Below are positions 34,787-46,904 of a stretch of DNA of 57,500 bases, piece by piece. This DNA is from Glandiceps talaboti (taxonomy: Eukaryota > Hemichordata > Enteropneusta > Spengelidae): positions 8,998,759-9,056,258 of the forward strand of contig NC_135559.1 of assembly GCF_964340395.1 (NCBI RefSeq), given 5' to 3'. The notes beneath the pieces were generated by a model that saw only the letters and a list, made by a program, of their open reading frames with translations, did no database searches and was not told where the DNA came from. Each line of letters opens with the position of its first letter. The stretch's first letter is position 1. The position numbers and the translations under genes were made by a program.

Positions 34787-34906
34787 TGACATAGATGTTA
34801 TTTTCCACTGGAATATTTTTCTTCATTCAGCCATGGAAAAAAAAACGAGTTACCTAGTCACCAGTATTTTCCGGCTGAATGAAAAAAAATATTGGTAAAT
34901 AACATA
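34787..34906. repeat. Foldback element, ~40-bp arms
   Basis: 'TGTTATTTTCCACTGGAATA' + 'TTTTTCTTCATTCAGCC' pairs with 'GGCTGAATGAAAAAAAATAT' + 'TGGTAAATAACA'. The piece 'TTCCGGCTGAATGAA' recurs near 49640, so this is a dispersed family. Confidence 0.75.
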
Positions 34907-35002
34907 ATTATACCAGCCACAGTAATATCAAAGGGGAAAGTAATGGAAATTTTGAACGTTTTGACTCATATTTCAAACACAGCAGAACCAGTGACATAGG
35001 CA

Positions 35003-35222
35003 CATGTTGTTGTGACCACAGGGGCGCGTAATATTTCATAGATTGTTGTTTTCTTATTGCTTAGAATGCCGTTTTCTTGCTGCTACAAATGTATCAATCT
35101 CTATACTACTAAGTCTTTTTCCCTTACATGTAGGAATATATATTAATCAAAAGGTTGTTATATTTAGTCTATAGACCTGGAAAACAACAATCTATGAAAT
35201 ATTACACGCCCCTGTGGTTGTG
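35003..35222. mobile_element. Foldback/MITE element, ~45-bp inverted ends
   Basis: Left 'TTGTGACCACAGGGGCGCGT' + 'AATATTTCATAGATTGTTG', right 'CAACAATCTATGAAATATTA' + 'CACGCCCCTGTGGTTGTGA'. The ~130-bp interior is AT-rich and non-coding. Confidence 0.8.
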
Positions 35223-35616
35223 ACTTACGACGACCACCGTATATATTCCATTTTTTGGCTTGCGCTTGTGCACTGTATAATTGATTTCCGTAATAAAATG
35301 AATATCATGGAAGACTTCAATATGGCCATTCACATCGAGGCCAGAGAAATAAATTAAAACGGCGCAAGCTGCTGAAACCAAATTAAATGTAGACAATATT
35401 CAGAAAATTCTATCATTGGCGGCACAGTCCGTAATCTCCGGACGTGAAGCGCCACCAACGACCACATTTTACAGTCGAAACAGATAGTTATCTGAAGATT
35501 TATTACAACCTAGTAAAACGATTGTGTAGTAAATCATTGAAACTACAAACTATTGTTATGTTCCAGCCAGAAGTTTAAAGTTTGTAATTATTATTTATTT
35601 ATTTATATATTACCAT

Positions 35617-35757
35617 TGTATGTATGTATGTATGTATGTATGTATGTATGTATGTATGTATGTATGTATGTATGTATGTACGTACGTATGTATGTACGTA
35701 CGTACGTACGTGTACGTACGTACGTACGTACGTATGTATGTATGTATGTATGTATTT
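35617..35757. repeat. (GTAT)n/(GTAC)n microsatellite
   Basis: Long GTAT tetranucleotide run with GTAC sub-blocks (CGTACGTACGTACG, a self-complementary section). Three overlapping low-complexity open frames are artefacts. Confidence 0.95.
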
Positions 35758-36234
35758 ATTCATTCAGTCATATACGTATTTATGTTGTTGTTACTATTAT
35801 TATTTGCTATAGTAATCTTTGCAAATAAATGTTCCAATTATTTTTATAATTACCAAGCAAGCTCTACTTTTTTTCTGCAAGTTTGCATCAGGCTTCAGTG
35901 GACAATGATTTCCTAAACTTACTAGTAAAGGCAACCAAATTCTTGAAATCATTCCAGTTTAATTTTATTAATTTATTAGATTTTTTTTACTAAACTATCA
36001 GCTTAGTGGTACAGTAAGCACTGTGCAATGGTAAACTAACTTTGTTTAAAACCTAATTATTGTAATTGTTAGCTACTGTTGTTTATTTACACAAGTTTAA
36101 TATAAAAGTATATAAACCCTTTACTTGAAACAGAGCTTCTCACACACTATATAATTATTCTTGTTATTTACCACGATGCACTAGTAGGTGAAACTTTCTC
36201 GTATTTTTCGTTGATTTTTAATGATTGAGAAAAC

Positions 36235-36660
36235 ACTAGCCTACCATAGATTTGAACCACTATCGCTACTACACTATTCCACTATCCTGTCATTTTGATT
36301 TTTTTGAATTTTTGCTCCGTTCCCAAGCCTACTTCGATGATTATTCAGAAGTAGTATTTAAGCCTCGCCTCGCGATACTGTGTCCAAAACATTAGCATAA
36401 ATTTGAATAGAATCATTGCATGTAGGTCAACATCTATTGATTCATCATGTGACCTAATTGCACAATTTAAATATGTCTAATTATGTATTCAACCAATCAT
36501 GTTGTATATAGGAATGCCATTTGAGACTAGCTCTGAATGGTCGTCAGAGTAGACTTGGAATGATTGTGAAAATTTAAAAAATTAAAATGTCAGTTAGGAT
36601 AGCGGAATATAGTAGCGTTAGTTGTTGAAGTCTACAGATAGGGTTATCAAAGAAAACACA
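36235..36660. mobile_element. Foldback element, ~55-bp inverted ends
   Basis: Left 'CCACTATCGCTACTACACTA' + 'TTCCACTATCCTGTCATTTT' pairs imperfectly with right 'AAAATGTCAGTTAGGATAGC' + 'GGAATATAGTAGCGTTAG'. A related one-armed copy lies at ~44165-44225 ('GAGTTAGGATAGTGGAATAG'). Confidence 0.7.
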
Positions 36661-37061
36661 CCAAATGGTTTAATTCTTCTAATTATCTGAAATTCATCTT
36701 TATTCGTTATTGATGATACCATACATTGACATCTGTGTGTAAAACAGTACAATGAAAAATTTGTGGGCGATTCCCGCATTAATTGTCAACAAACTGTACC
36801 TCTGTGGGATACTGATAGGATTTCATTGTATGTGCTAAAAGTATGACTGACAAAAAAAATTAAGTGAAAATACAAACATTTATTTGAGTTTGATTGGCTA
36901 CAGTTGTTGGTGACTGATTGAGAAGTTAGCTTCTGTGCCACTTACCACTGCAGCCTGGGTTCAAACCCACCCAGAGTTGGCTGGGATAGCCAGGGATTGA
37001 TTGAAAATTACCCAGATCTTCATGTTAGATGGGTGAAGCTCAGTTTGGCCCTATCAAACAA

Positions 37062-37412
37062 TAATAATAATGTTGGTTTTTATATAGCGCTTTCCCACTT
37101 TGTGCTCCAAGTACTTTACAATTACATGTACATGTTTTCTCCATCCCACTAACAATCTTTATTCGTCCAAATAAATTTGGAAATTTGTTGAATGGTCGCC
37201 ACAGAGCAGCACCCTGGTCTTGACGAAGCAGGAAAAAACCAAAGTACCTGGGCAAAACCTGCATTATTTGGCAGCGTCAAACTGAGCATCACCCTTCTTA
37301 CATACAGACCTGGTTAAATTTTAATCAAAACCAGTCAATGCTTGACGGGTTCGAACCAAGACTGCAGAGGTAAGAGGCATACGAGCTAACTGCTTGGCCA
37401 CATACGGCCTAC
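37062..37412 (-). mobile_element. tRNA-derived SINE
   Basis: On the minus strand: tRNA-like head 'TGGCCAAGCAGTTAGCTCGT' with B-box 'GGTTCGAACCC' (37335-37405), a body, then the tail 'AAAGTACTTGGAGCACAAAG' + 'TGGGAAAGCGCTATATAAA' and (ATT)n (37061-37070). The 'GCGCTATATAA' tail is common in SINEs of marine invertebrates. It lies just 3' of the zinc-finger gene. Confidence 0.8.
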
Positions 37413-37570
37413 TCCGGTTTCCTCTTGCTTGAAAGGGCACTTAGACACTGCGCAAGTGATAGTATCACAATTATCAAATTTTGATTTAGATTAATAAATA
37501 CACTTTATAACAATTTCATTATTATTTCACCAATTTTTCCTGGTATTTTCTTCGTTCTCATCTCAAACAT

Positions 37571-40500
37571 TTAAAACTCTTGTTGAAAAGGGTAAGTATA
37601 TTGATTTCTCACACTGTAGTTTTCATAATGTTCTTGTCCTGCTTGAAGATCAATACTTGAAGATGGAATGATCTCATTCGAGTTTGTTGGCATGGTAATA
37701 CTCACGGTCTCAGAAATAGGGGTCTGAACAGATGTGTCAGAAATGGGAGTATGACTAACAGATGAAATAGCTGTATTAATAATAGCTGATTGAACGGATG
37801 TGTCAGAAATGGGAGTGTGACTGACAGATGGAATAGCTGTATTAGAAATAGGAGTCTGACAGGTTGATGGAAGAGCAATAGATTGTAATGTAGCGGCTGC
37901 ATTTGCCACTTCGTCAGATTCGTTTAATTTGACTGTTCCTAAGTTATCCTGGCAGGCATCTTGACTGGGTTGCAGAGCTGTGTTTATGGTACTGGTAGGG
38001 ATTTGTACGTCCTGTTCAGTATTATCCATATTAATTAATATATGTACAACATTCATACTCATTTCTTCAGGATTGTTGCTATTAGAGTTGTCTTCGCTAC
38101 TCCCAGGTATTGCAGATTGAACATTACATTTGTTAATGTCAGAAGTCATAGCATTTTGTTCATTTATGACTGTGATGGTTTTCTCGGATATCATATTCTG
38201 GTGAATCTGTGATGGTAGTACTAGTCCACTGCTCACAACTGGTACTGTGAGCTCCGTACTCTCCCTAATGTTGCAACCACCGAGTTGATCTACTTTTCCG
38301 GAACACTGGCCGACATCATCCGCATGTTCCCGATGTCTGTTCTTGATGTGCCAATTAATAGAAGCAGTCTGGCGACATCTAAAATCACAATACTTGCATT
38401 TCAAAGGTTTCTCGTCAGTGTGTGTGTAAAAATGCACTTTCAGATTTTTGCTTTCCCTGAACCCTTTGTGGCATCCAGGCCAGCTACAGATGTATTTCTT
38501 ACTAGACTCCGAGTGCGTGTTCATGTGTTTTTTTAAGTACCGTTCCAACGTGAAGACTTTTGTACAGCCTGTCACAGGACAAGGATATTTAGTCCCTATA
38601 TGGACTTTGTACTCATGTTCTTTGAGTTGCATCTTGGTTTTATAAGCAGTGCCACAGTCTTCATAAATACAGACATATGGATTTACAGTTGAGTGCATAA
38701 TGAACTGATGTCTAGATAAGTCTTTACTGCTTGCAAAGGTTTTCCCACATACTTCACAACAGAATGGCTTCTCACCTACAAAAAAAAGCAACCAATTGCA
38801 TTACTCGGATAATTTACATATTGTATCAATTTCAAACATATTCCAATATGTATTGTATTATAACAGTTAATAAATTATATTACAGTAAAGTCGACATGAA
38901 GTAATATTTTGAATGCAATGGTTGATTTTCCAGTTCTAAGGTGTATTGCATAAGACAATGATGCTTATGTTGTTACGTTTAGGCATGTTTCATCTTTATT
39001 ACATTTGAAATAATATGTTCATCATAAAATGATGGGAAGACACAGTGATCTCTTTAATTGTGAGTGATTTTATAGAACCAAGAATAAAACACCATCAATG
39101 ACGGAGAAAGATTTTACTGGTAAACCCAGGGTGCAGTCTGATAACAAACATCACACTGAGAAGCATGTGCAAACCCCCTGCACATACAGAATACATGACA
39201 TTGTATGGAGAGATGTGCGAGATACATCTTGGAACAAGCAACAGCTCTACATAACATGGTGCATATAACAACTACAGCAAATATGTGTCTAATGTGATTA
39301 CCTACATTCTTACTACGTGTTCTTTCTGAATATAATAATCAATAAATAATGACACACTTTTTATAAGGTGTTTTTGCTGTTGCAGATAAACACATGTCAC
39401 CGCTAGTCATAATAACAGCACTCCATGCTTAGCACCAGTGTCCTTACATTTGTGAGAGTATGACTAGCAGAGAATACAGCAATCACTTGTGCATATATTA
39501 TATCTTCATCTATATTTCAATATATTATGTTTAATGTATGGAACAACATCACCGTAATTTCTTACGTGAGATAATAAAGTTTTCTTGTATCTTGTTGTTG
39601 TACTTCAAGTGCGCTGCACTAGCACTTGCACACTTTGAGGTTCTATCACAGACTTACCTGTATGAGAGCGGAGGTGTACATCTAATCGGCATTTTCGATA
39701 CATTTTTCCACAGACCTGACATTCGATCTTCTTGATTTGAGGCGGATTTTTGTCATGTACAGTAGCTATATGCTTCTCTAGATTAGCTTTATAATGAGAT
39801 TCATAGATGCAGCCATCGTGTTTACATTGGAATTGTTTCCAACTTTTGTGGACTTTCATATGAAGGAATAACCCTGAAAGAAAACAAATAATAAAATCAA
39901 TATGCATGTCGGGCAGCAAATTGTTATAATTACAATGTATTATTCCCAATTATATTATACCAGTATATTGATGGCGTAAATCAAGAGATCTGATTGGTTT
40001 AGACATTGAACTAGCGTGTCTAAAATGAGCGATAATGCACAGTTGGCACGCTTCCAAATTTTGATGTTGACTGTTCGTCTACGAACGTTGTAGTCCGTGC
40101 AGGGATGGGGGCGCAAATGAAACCAGAAAACGTTGCGTCTTATCTTGTTTCCGATATTTTCAATATACTGGTATAATATAATAGCGATAAACCACCCCTG
40201 GGAATGGTATACCACTCGGTTTTGACCAGTGAACTCAATATATGCACCAGCGATAGCGTTCACTGGCCAAAACCTCTTGGTATACCATCCCCAGGGGGTG
40301 GTTTATTGCTTAAATATTTCCTTCAGCAACGAATATATTATGAGTGACCTAAAGGGCCTTGTTACTCTGAGTCTTAGTCAAAGCTGAGAACTGACAAAAC
40401 CTTAGGTTGTGAGTATTTATAGCCTGACTTTAAAAAAATATGGGAATAACATAATTTTATAATAACACAATTTTACCTGTGCAAGTATAATTTATGGAAA

Positions 40501-41553
40501 ACAAGGAAAAATCATGTTTATTTTGAACGTTTTGACACATACTTCAAGCACCACAGTACCAATGACATAGATGCACATTACAGCACAGGAGCTTGAAATT
40601 AGCCACATCTGTTTACAATTTTTTTTTTTGCGTAATGTTTACTTGTTTTTTGTTTCCTTTTTTTTTTGCTTTTTGAAAATATTTTTTCCTACAAGACGTG
40701 ATTTGAAAAGCCAGCTTTACTATGACTACCTTATTAATTATTTATGACTTCGTTCTACTGAACAACAGGTAACCATTCCAAACTGTGACCCTTCCTTATC
40801 CATTCACCATGACAAGAGATAAATGATTCTGACGTTTGTACTGTACTATACAAGTGATATTTCATTCACATACCTGCATATGTCTTGTAAAATCTTTGAC
40901 ATTCATTGCATTCATATAATTTGCTATTCTTTCCAGTACTGGATTTCTCCCGGCTATCTACACTTGTCTGGAGATCATCACTTGTTTTCTCTTCATTATC
41001 TCTAGCATCCCTTGTCACACTTTCGGTTTCTATGACATTATCTCTCCTCTCTCCATCATCTTGCCCACCTTCATCATCATCATCTTCATCATCATCAACA
41101 TCATCATTTCTTCCTCCATCATCTCCGCAAATGTTTTCTACAACATCTACAATTTGTGTAGTTGTGGGATTTGCCTGTAAAATGATACTATTGTTCTGAA
41201 GTTCAGAATGTTCCTCTTCTCTGTTGGCAAGTGAATCACCTGTTTCTTTCTCGGTCAGACTGGTGTGGATATTTCTGTTGGATCAGTATAACCAAATGCA
41301 ATAAATACACAGTCATCTCTGAATTGAAAGTAGTAATATTGGGTGAGAAATAGGTATTTCTTGTGGATTTCTTATCAATAACCTTTACTATATTTTCCAC
41401 CTTAAAAAATTGTGAATCAACATAGACCAAGAATATGTTTGTGAGTCATTAACAATAAAGAGCATACACACACAGACACAGACACACGCAAACAGCCACA
41501 CACACACGCAGACACACACACAGACACACAAAGACACACACACACACACACAG

Positions 41554-41604
<51 letters not shown>

Positions 41605-43380
41605 GATTGTTATGGTACATATTGAAAACAAACTGGATTAACATAAGTGACTATACAATGCACAAGCCAATTATCTTTGAACAGAAAATATGGATTTTAT
41701 ACCCTGGTTGTTTTACATACCGACAACCTGTGTCTATGTCACTGGTTTTGTGGTGCTCGAAGTCAAAATGTTCAAAATTGCTCTTGCTTTTTATTTAAGT
41801 ATCTGCAATTTTATGATTTTTTTCTCAAATATGTAAAAAAGAAAAGAAAAGTTTAGGGTCGGAGTGAAAAACTAGGTGGGGTTGGGTAACCAGAACAAAA
41901 CCATTTTTGTTATTCCTAAGGCTTTGTTTCAATCCCAGGGCCTGGCCATCACATTAGTGTTATCTTTAACAGTGAGGATTACATGTACCAATTTGTTCTA
42001 TAGTACTGTCAAACAGTAAGGTCTAAAAAAAAATATTGTTTGGTTCCGGTTACCCGACCCCATCTAGTTTTTTCAAAAATAATAAAATCGCAAAAATTGT
42101 GAAGTCTCACAAGAAATAGTAGATGTGGAAACCAACATCAACTTAAAAAGATAATATAAAACTGTTATTCAAATCTGTAATGGCTATACATCTGATGAGA
42201 AAAAACCAATAACACAGAGACCAAATGGAAAACAACAGAAAATATAACAACCTGAACTAGACACTCACACATAAAACAAAAAAATATATTTAAAAAATTA
42301 AAATAAAAAATCTACCGAACCCATCTATTCTAAAAATTGAGTGTAATCGGAACCACACAATTATTTTTGTTAGGCCTAATATCATACCTATCAAGTCTGA
42401 AATCTGCTGCCTTCCTTCGTCTCTCTAGATCCAGTAAATGTGACATGAACTCCTTTTCTGACTGAAAACCAGATGACTGCATCATATCACGCCATCGCGT
42501 CTTCAGTTCTGGGGAATTCTGTATCACTACTCTCTCCTTCTTAATGCTTTGTTTCTCCTTGGTTCTAACTTTGTCTACATTTGCTTCATCGTCATCGTCA
42601 CTGGTTTCTGAGAGGTAACGCTTCTTCCGAGTCTTTTTCTCTCGTAGCCTATGTGATCCTGAAATGAGATTACCTTATCCATTACAGCCTCTATAAGCAC
42701 ATCAGATTAAAGCATTCACAATGCAACCTCTATTCTACCGGGTCCCCAATTATACAGGTGGGTTGACTGAGGCACAATCAAAGTTCATATCTTGCCCAAG
42801 GACTTTAGCCATTCAAAAACAAACAGCAGTGGCAGGGCTCGAACCAGCAACCTGCCTGATTCAAAGCTAGCCACTGTAACAATTAACCCATCATGACTCC
42901 AGTCAGTGTGAAAGTCAAGCCCATTTACCATATTTTGTCTATGTGATTTGATGCGAGTCAACACATAACTGTCTTCACTGCCAAATGTGTTATGCAGGTT
43001 CTTCATCTACATAATAGGACAGCTGTACCCAGAACTTTCTACTAATACCACACTAACCAACAGTGGGTTAATTCAGCAAACACACTGCCTGACCCAAGAT
43101 CATGTTATTTTGGTAAATTTTCAGTGATTTATAAATCTTATGAAGCAATTACTAGTACTCAATAAAGGAACTGGTGTTATACACTCTACCTTTAATAAAG
43201 ACGTTTAGAGTAATAATGATTTCTCATTCTGTGAAGAGATTACTAAGAAATTAGAAGAGGGCTGCTGTGTTGCTTCATTCAGGAAGAAAACTGCATGTAT
43301 TGTGAGTATGAAATTTTAAATACATTACTTCTAATTTCTCCAGTCTGAGAATGTGGTTCAGTTTGTCTCATTTCTTCCAT
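37571..43380 (-). CDS. C2H2 zinc-finger protein, 8 fingers (5 coding exons, 714 aa)
   Basis: Coding exons 43380-43329, 42658-42388, 41274-40874, 39873-39658, 38775-37571; phases all match. An additional 5' noncoding exon near 45227-45340 fits the acceptor at 43385. Residues 19-50 are basic then acidic (KKTRKKR, SDDDD). Residues ~68-100 hold a conserved-looking helix (RWRDMMQSSGFQSEKEFMSH, LLDLERRRK). An Asp/Glu tract lies at ~166-177. Eight C2H2 fingers run from ~228 to ~465; several use the CX4C spacing (CKHDGC, CIYEDC, CPVTGC, CSWPGC) typical of TFIIIA-like and GLI-like fingers, and linkers are TGEKP-like (HTGEKPF). The last 250 residues are Ser/Thr-rich and contain a duplicated ~27-residue block (SVSHTPISDTSVQ twice). 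Inferred nuclear DNA-binding regulator. I do not recognise the orthologue; the N-terminal helix recalls ZNF653/ZNF692-type proteins only loosely. Confidence 0.9.
39952..40181. mobile_element. MITE with TIR TATTATACCAGTATATTG
   Basis: 'ATTATACCAGTATATTG' at 39955 and its reverse complement 'CAATATACTGGTATAAT' at 40159. About 230 bp, in the zinc-finger intron, immediately beside the next foldback. Confidence 0.75.
40182..40312. mobile_element. Palindromic foldback, ~55-bp arms
   Basis: 'GCGATAAACCACCCCTGGGA' + 'ATGGTATACCACTCGGTTTT' + 'GACCAGTGAAC' pairs with the reverse complement on the right ('GTTCACTGGCCAAAACC...GGTGGTTTATTGC'). Confidence 0.8.
41466..41602. repeat. (CA)n microsatellite with CAGA variants
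   Basis: About 137 bp of CA/CAGA repeats, in the zinc-finger intron. Cys/Val-only frames on the minus strand are artefacts. Confidence 0.95.
41838..41925 (+). mobile_element. MITE family A, end fragment
   Basis: 'AGTTTAGGGTCGGAGTGAAA' + 'AACTAGGTGGGGTTGGGTAA' + 'CCAGAAC', matching the right end of the copy at 20816. Confidence 0.7.
42017..42379 (-). mobile_element. MITE family A, complete copy abutting a splice donor
   Basis: Inverted relative to 20816: 'AAGGTCTAAAAAAAAATATT' at one end, 'CAATTATTTTTGTTAGGCCT' at the other. Its end lies only about 8 bp from the donor (GTATGA) of the zinc-finger exon 42658-42388. Confidence 0.85.
42715..42895 (-). mobile_element. SINE with Deu-like core
   Basis: Minus-strand head with B box 'GGTTCGAGCCC' (around 42835-42848); core includes, on plus, 'ACAGGTGGGTTGACTGAGGC' and 'ATCTTGCCCAAGGACTTTAG', similar to the Deu domain of deuterostome SINEs. 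Related to the fragment at 18690. Confidence 0.75.
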
Positions 43381-43561
43381 TCTTCTGTTCATGCAAGAGA
43401 AAAAAAAATGAAATGACAGGTAATTAGTCAAAACAGTGTTTTTGTTGTCCAGAGGGGAATGGCCACTACAGAATTTTTGCAAACTTTTGATTCTGGAGAG
43501 TCGACAATTCATAATTTTACAACACTTACATTACGTGCAATTTGTCATTTTCTTGATGTCT

Positions 43562-43872
43562 TAGACTCTCTAACAGTCCTCGGAGCATCACATTGCTTAA
43601 AGGGTAATTTTGCATGTACCGATATCTACTGCAAAATTGTACTGTGGGCCCTCATCGACTACATAGGGATAATCATTTGTTGATGCGTTATTGCGATGCT
43701 CGGGGCATCGCAATATGACAGAGTCGCAGTAACATGTCAACAAATGATTAGCCCTTTGAGGTCAATGAGGGCCCACAGTACAAGGATAATCTAGTACAAT
43801 TATTCGGTAGATACTGGTACATACAAAACAGCTAATAGTGATGCTTCCGAGGACTGGCGAGTCTAATGACTA
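43562..43872. mobile_element. Foldback MITE, ~310 bp
   Basis: Ends 'AGACTCTCTAACAGTCCTCG' + 'GAGCATCAC' and 'GTGATGCTTCCGAGGACTGG' + 'CGAGTCTA' are imperfect inverted repeats; the interior also pairs ('TGTGGGCCCTCAT' with 'ATGAGGGCCCACA'). In zinc-finger intron 1. Confidence 0.8.
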
Positions 43873-44621
43873 CTGTTGTGTATGACCCACATATGGGTGT
43901 TCCCATCCTTACAAAAATGAGTCTATAGAAGTCTATAGACTTATTTCCGTAAGGGTGAGATGGCACATGAAAAACTGTTCAATCTAAATGAGAATGGCAA
44001 ATCACTTATCTGTCAATGTCTTACATGTAGCTTTTTTTAGCGGCTAATAAAATGTAAATCTTTGTTCATGGAAGAGGGAGGTACTGTGGTAATGTGGAAC
44101 AAAGCAGTGGACAGTATGCTTACAATTCAAAAGTAAATTTATTCAAAAATGACACCTGTTATATGGTGAGTTAGGATAGTGGAATAGTGTAAGTAGCAAT
44201 AGTTCTTGAAATCTACAGGTAGGCTAAGCGTAATAGAACAAATTTTATTTTGTTATGCTTTTCAAATCATCATAAAGCTATTAATATGTACATTGTACTT
44301 AAAACTGCGAATAAATAACGATAATACAATATTTATTTATTGACTATCTGATTATGCCCCCCCCCCACCACCACCACCACCACCATCAACAAAGAAATGC
44401 CCCCTTAATTTTCATGGAAGGGGCCCAAGTGTCCCCTAATCAGGTCGTCCTAAAATGAACACTGCAGTTACGTGTCATCCAATTACCGCTTTTACAAATG
44501 TATCATGCTGTTATCAATATTTCATCCTTAGTGGGAATGAAAATTGGGCATTGATTCCCCATTGTCGTAACCCACTGTCCCGTTTATGGTGGCACTTAAA
44601 CAAATGCCCCTGACACTGAGC

Positions 44622-44653
44622 ATGGAGGTATAAAAATATTTTTATACCTCCAT
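44622..44653. repeat. Perfect 32-bp palindrome
   Basis: ATGGAGGTATAAAAAT followed by its exact reverse complement. A shorter relative (CATGGAGG-TATAATG-CCTCCATG) lies at 33078-33100. Confidence 0.9.
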
Positions 44654-45226
44654 CCACTGAGTCACAGAGAATTAATTATTTTTTGTAGCTTCAGCTGGAA
44701 AAATTGCACTCTGTTCTTTTCCCAATTGCAATATTTTTACAACCTTCTTTTTCCAAGTTATTTCAGTGAGTACATTTTACTGTACATATAAACAGTACAT
44801 TTGTATGTCGTGGATGAATGAATATCTCCTGAGTCCTAGAATGATGAGACATTCCAGTACGCTCCTGAAGGTTGGGCAATTCGAACACATGGCCACTAGA
44901 GGGCGCTACACACACTGGCAATAGATTTAGGATTCCGATTTGTGAATGGGTTTCTGTTACCGTAGTCAATGTTTCATCAAATCAAATCTTTGAACTTTGT
45001 AGGTAGTATATTTTAAATCTACAATACGGTTAACTTTCATATTGGCCTGCCGGATGAAAAAACTACAATCACTGTGTCTTCGCAAGTGAAGTTGCAGGAG
45101 GTCAATGCTCGCTTAAAATACGACGCTTTGATATCATGGTCAACGCAATTTTGAACGTAGATAATTACATAAATTATATCTAACAACATAAAATATTCAT
45201 AATAATACCATAGGCGAAGTACTTAC

Positions 45227-45345
45227 CGTTTATTCAGAACACAAATACCATTAAATTCCACCACGTTCTTGCGTGTATCTGCACTATAAAATCTAAAATG
45301 GCGATGGCGTTTACATTTACCCAGAATGCTATGCGTTTTGGCCCG
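45227..45345 (-). promoter_or_regulatory. Putative noncoding first exon and promoter of the zinc-finger gene
   Basis: A consensus donor (AACG|GTAAGT) ends at 45227. The plus strand reads AAAATGGCGATGG (YY1-type AAnATGGCG) and TTACCCAGAATGC (ZNF143/Staf-type CCCAGAATGC) at about 45295-45334; both are classic proximal promoter motifs. Splicing to the acceptor at 43385 puts the start codon 4 nt into the second exon. No intact start codon frame in the exon itself. Confidence 0.55.
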
Positions 45346-45639
45346 TTCTTTTCTATACTATTCTGACTTGATTATTAATTTATCTCTTTGTTTTGTATAC
45401 AGTTTGCAATATATCAAAAGATGTTCGTTGTCTTCTGTTGTATTAAAATTGTTATACAATATTATTTAATAATTTATTGACTTTATTTAATCTCGATAAA
45501 TTGTTGAGCATTAGTATCTTCTTGGAAAGGAAATTACATTAATTACATTTACATGTTACCATAATATTTACATATACTTTGATCAAAATTAGAAAACATC
45601 CTCTTTCCCGTCTTTGTATATTCCTATAAATTACACCTA

Positions 45640-46005
45640 CAGTCTATTTCGCAATACCGTGCAGCTTTTCTGTATGATACAACAATGTAGAGAAACCAAC
45701 AAGAAATTTCAAATGCCACACTTCAATAGCAAGATCGCATTTTTTGCTACATTTAGTCTAACTGAAATAAACTGTATTGCAACTACATGCAGACATTTGG
45801 GCGCCAATGTTTTTCTTAGTATCAAACACACGATGAACGGCGCGTAAAATGTCCTTTGCTGTGTTCATTTGATGTCTTATTGTGGCATGTGTAGTTCATT
45901 TCACTTAAGATAAAATGTAGCAAGTGTAGCATGTCCAGTTTCTTATTCAATTTGGTTTCTGAATAGTTGTATCAAACAGAAAAGCAGCACGGTATTGTGA
46001 AATAC
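45640..46005. mobile_element. Foldback element, ~32-bp inverted ends
   Basis: 'CAATACCGTGCAGCTTTTCT' + 'GTATGATACAAC' and its near reverse complement 'GTTGTATCAAACAGAAAAGC' + 'AGCACGGTATTG' at ~45966-45998. The open frames on both strands (45614-45847, 45943-46272) run into it. Confidence 0.7.
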
Positions 46006-46904
46006 ATTGTACTTGTATAGTGTATTAGCCACGTGCCTCTTTACGAAAACAATCAACAAACAATATCGCCGGTGTCGTACAGTTGTCACTTTACCCGTTA
46101 GTTTTCCCGGATTATATTCTGCATGTCTTTCAAGAAAGTCAATTAAAACATTTGTAAAATAAATGTATCTTTCCATCAACAGCGACGTCGACGTCCGTTT
46201 TAGAGTACACACCAACAGGGACCGTCCAAGAAAAGACTCGTACCGGCCACTGACTGTAGTTGTGCATCCCAATTATTTGCGTCGGCCATAATATTTCCTG
46301 GCCGGACAGTTGGAGACTATATTGAGTGGTTGAAATTAATCAAGTTATTCACACGAAATAGAGGACCTATCAAGAAACAAGGAAATCAATTCAATGAACC
46401 TTAAATTATACGAACAAATTATTCTACCAGTCGGAGACATTAAAAATGAATTTAAGTTGTATTGTATATAAATGTTAACTACTAATAGAAATAGTTTCAA
46501 AAATGTACACATGACTAAATTTCTTGTGTATACTAATTACACTAATTTCCATAATTTAGGAACTTTTTGTGCGATAAATAAAAGGAAAACCTGCCATCGT
46601 TAGAGTTGTTCCTTGTGTCACAAAAAAAAGTGTGAAATGGTACATATTAATTTACCTATTTTGCATATTTTAAAGTTTTATTGGGTATCTCAATTATTGC
46701 TAATGTACATGAAATGGACATATGCTATCCAGATAGGACAATTACTCATCATATTTGACAACCTGACCTTTCACCTTGACCTCTGTCTTCAAGGTCAAAT
46801 GGTCAAACCTGGTAGTGAGAATGCGTTGGCATAACGATTACATTTGGTAACTAGTTTGTTGTAATGTCATGGGAATGTCAGTAAATCACATGTCATGGGG
46901 ATCA

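Noticed and set aside
35202-35396. Signal-peptide-like frame ending near a GTAAGT donor on the minus strand
   Set aside because: No ATG at the start (reads TTG), and its end overlaps the foldback element 35003-35222; not enough to call an exon.
35553-35916. Three overlapping open frames rich in Met-Tyr-Val-Cys
   Set aside because: They are translations of the GTAT/GTAC microsatellite at 35617-35757, without start context, domains or splice sites.
41388-41644. Cys/Val-only frames on the minus strand
   Set aside because: Pure by-product of the (CA)n microsatellite; same for 6436-6657, 27709-27916 and 52359-52637.
45943-46272. 109-aa minus-strand frame as a complete gene
   Set aside because: Runs into the foldback element at 45640-46005 and has no recognisable domain; only its upstream part is kept as a tentative finding.
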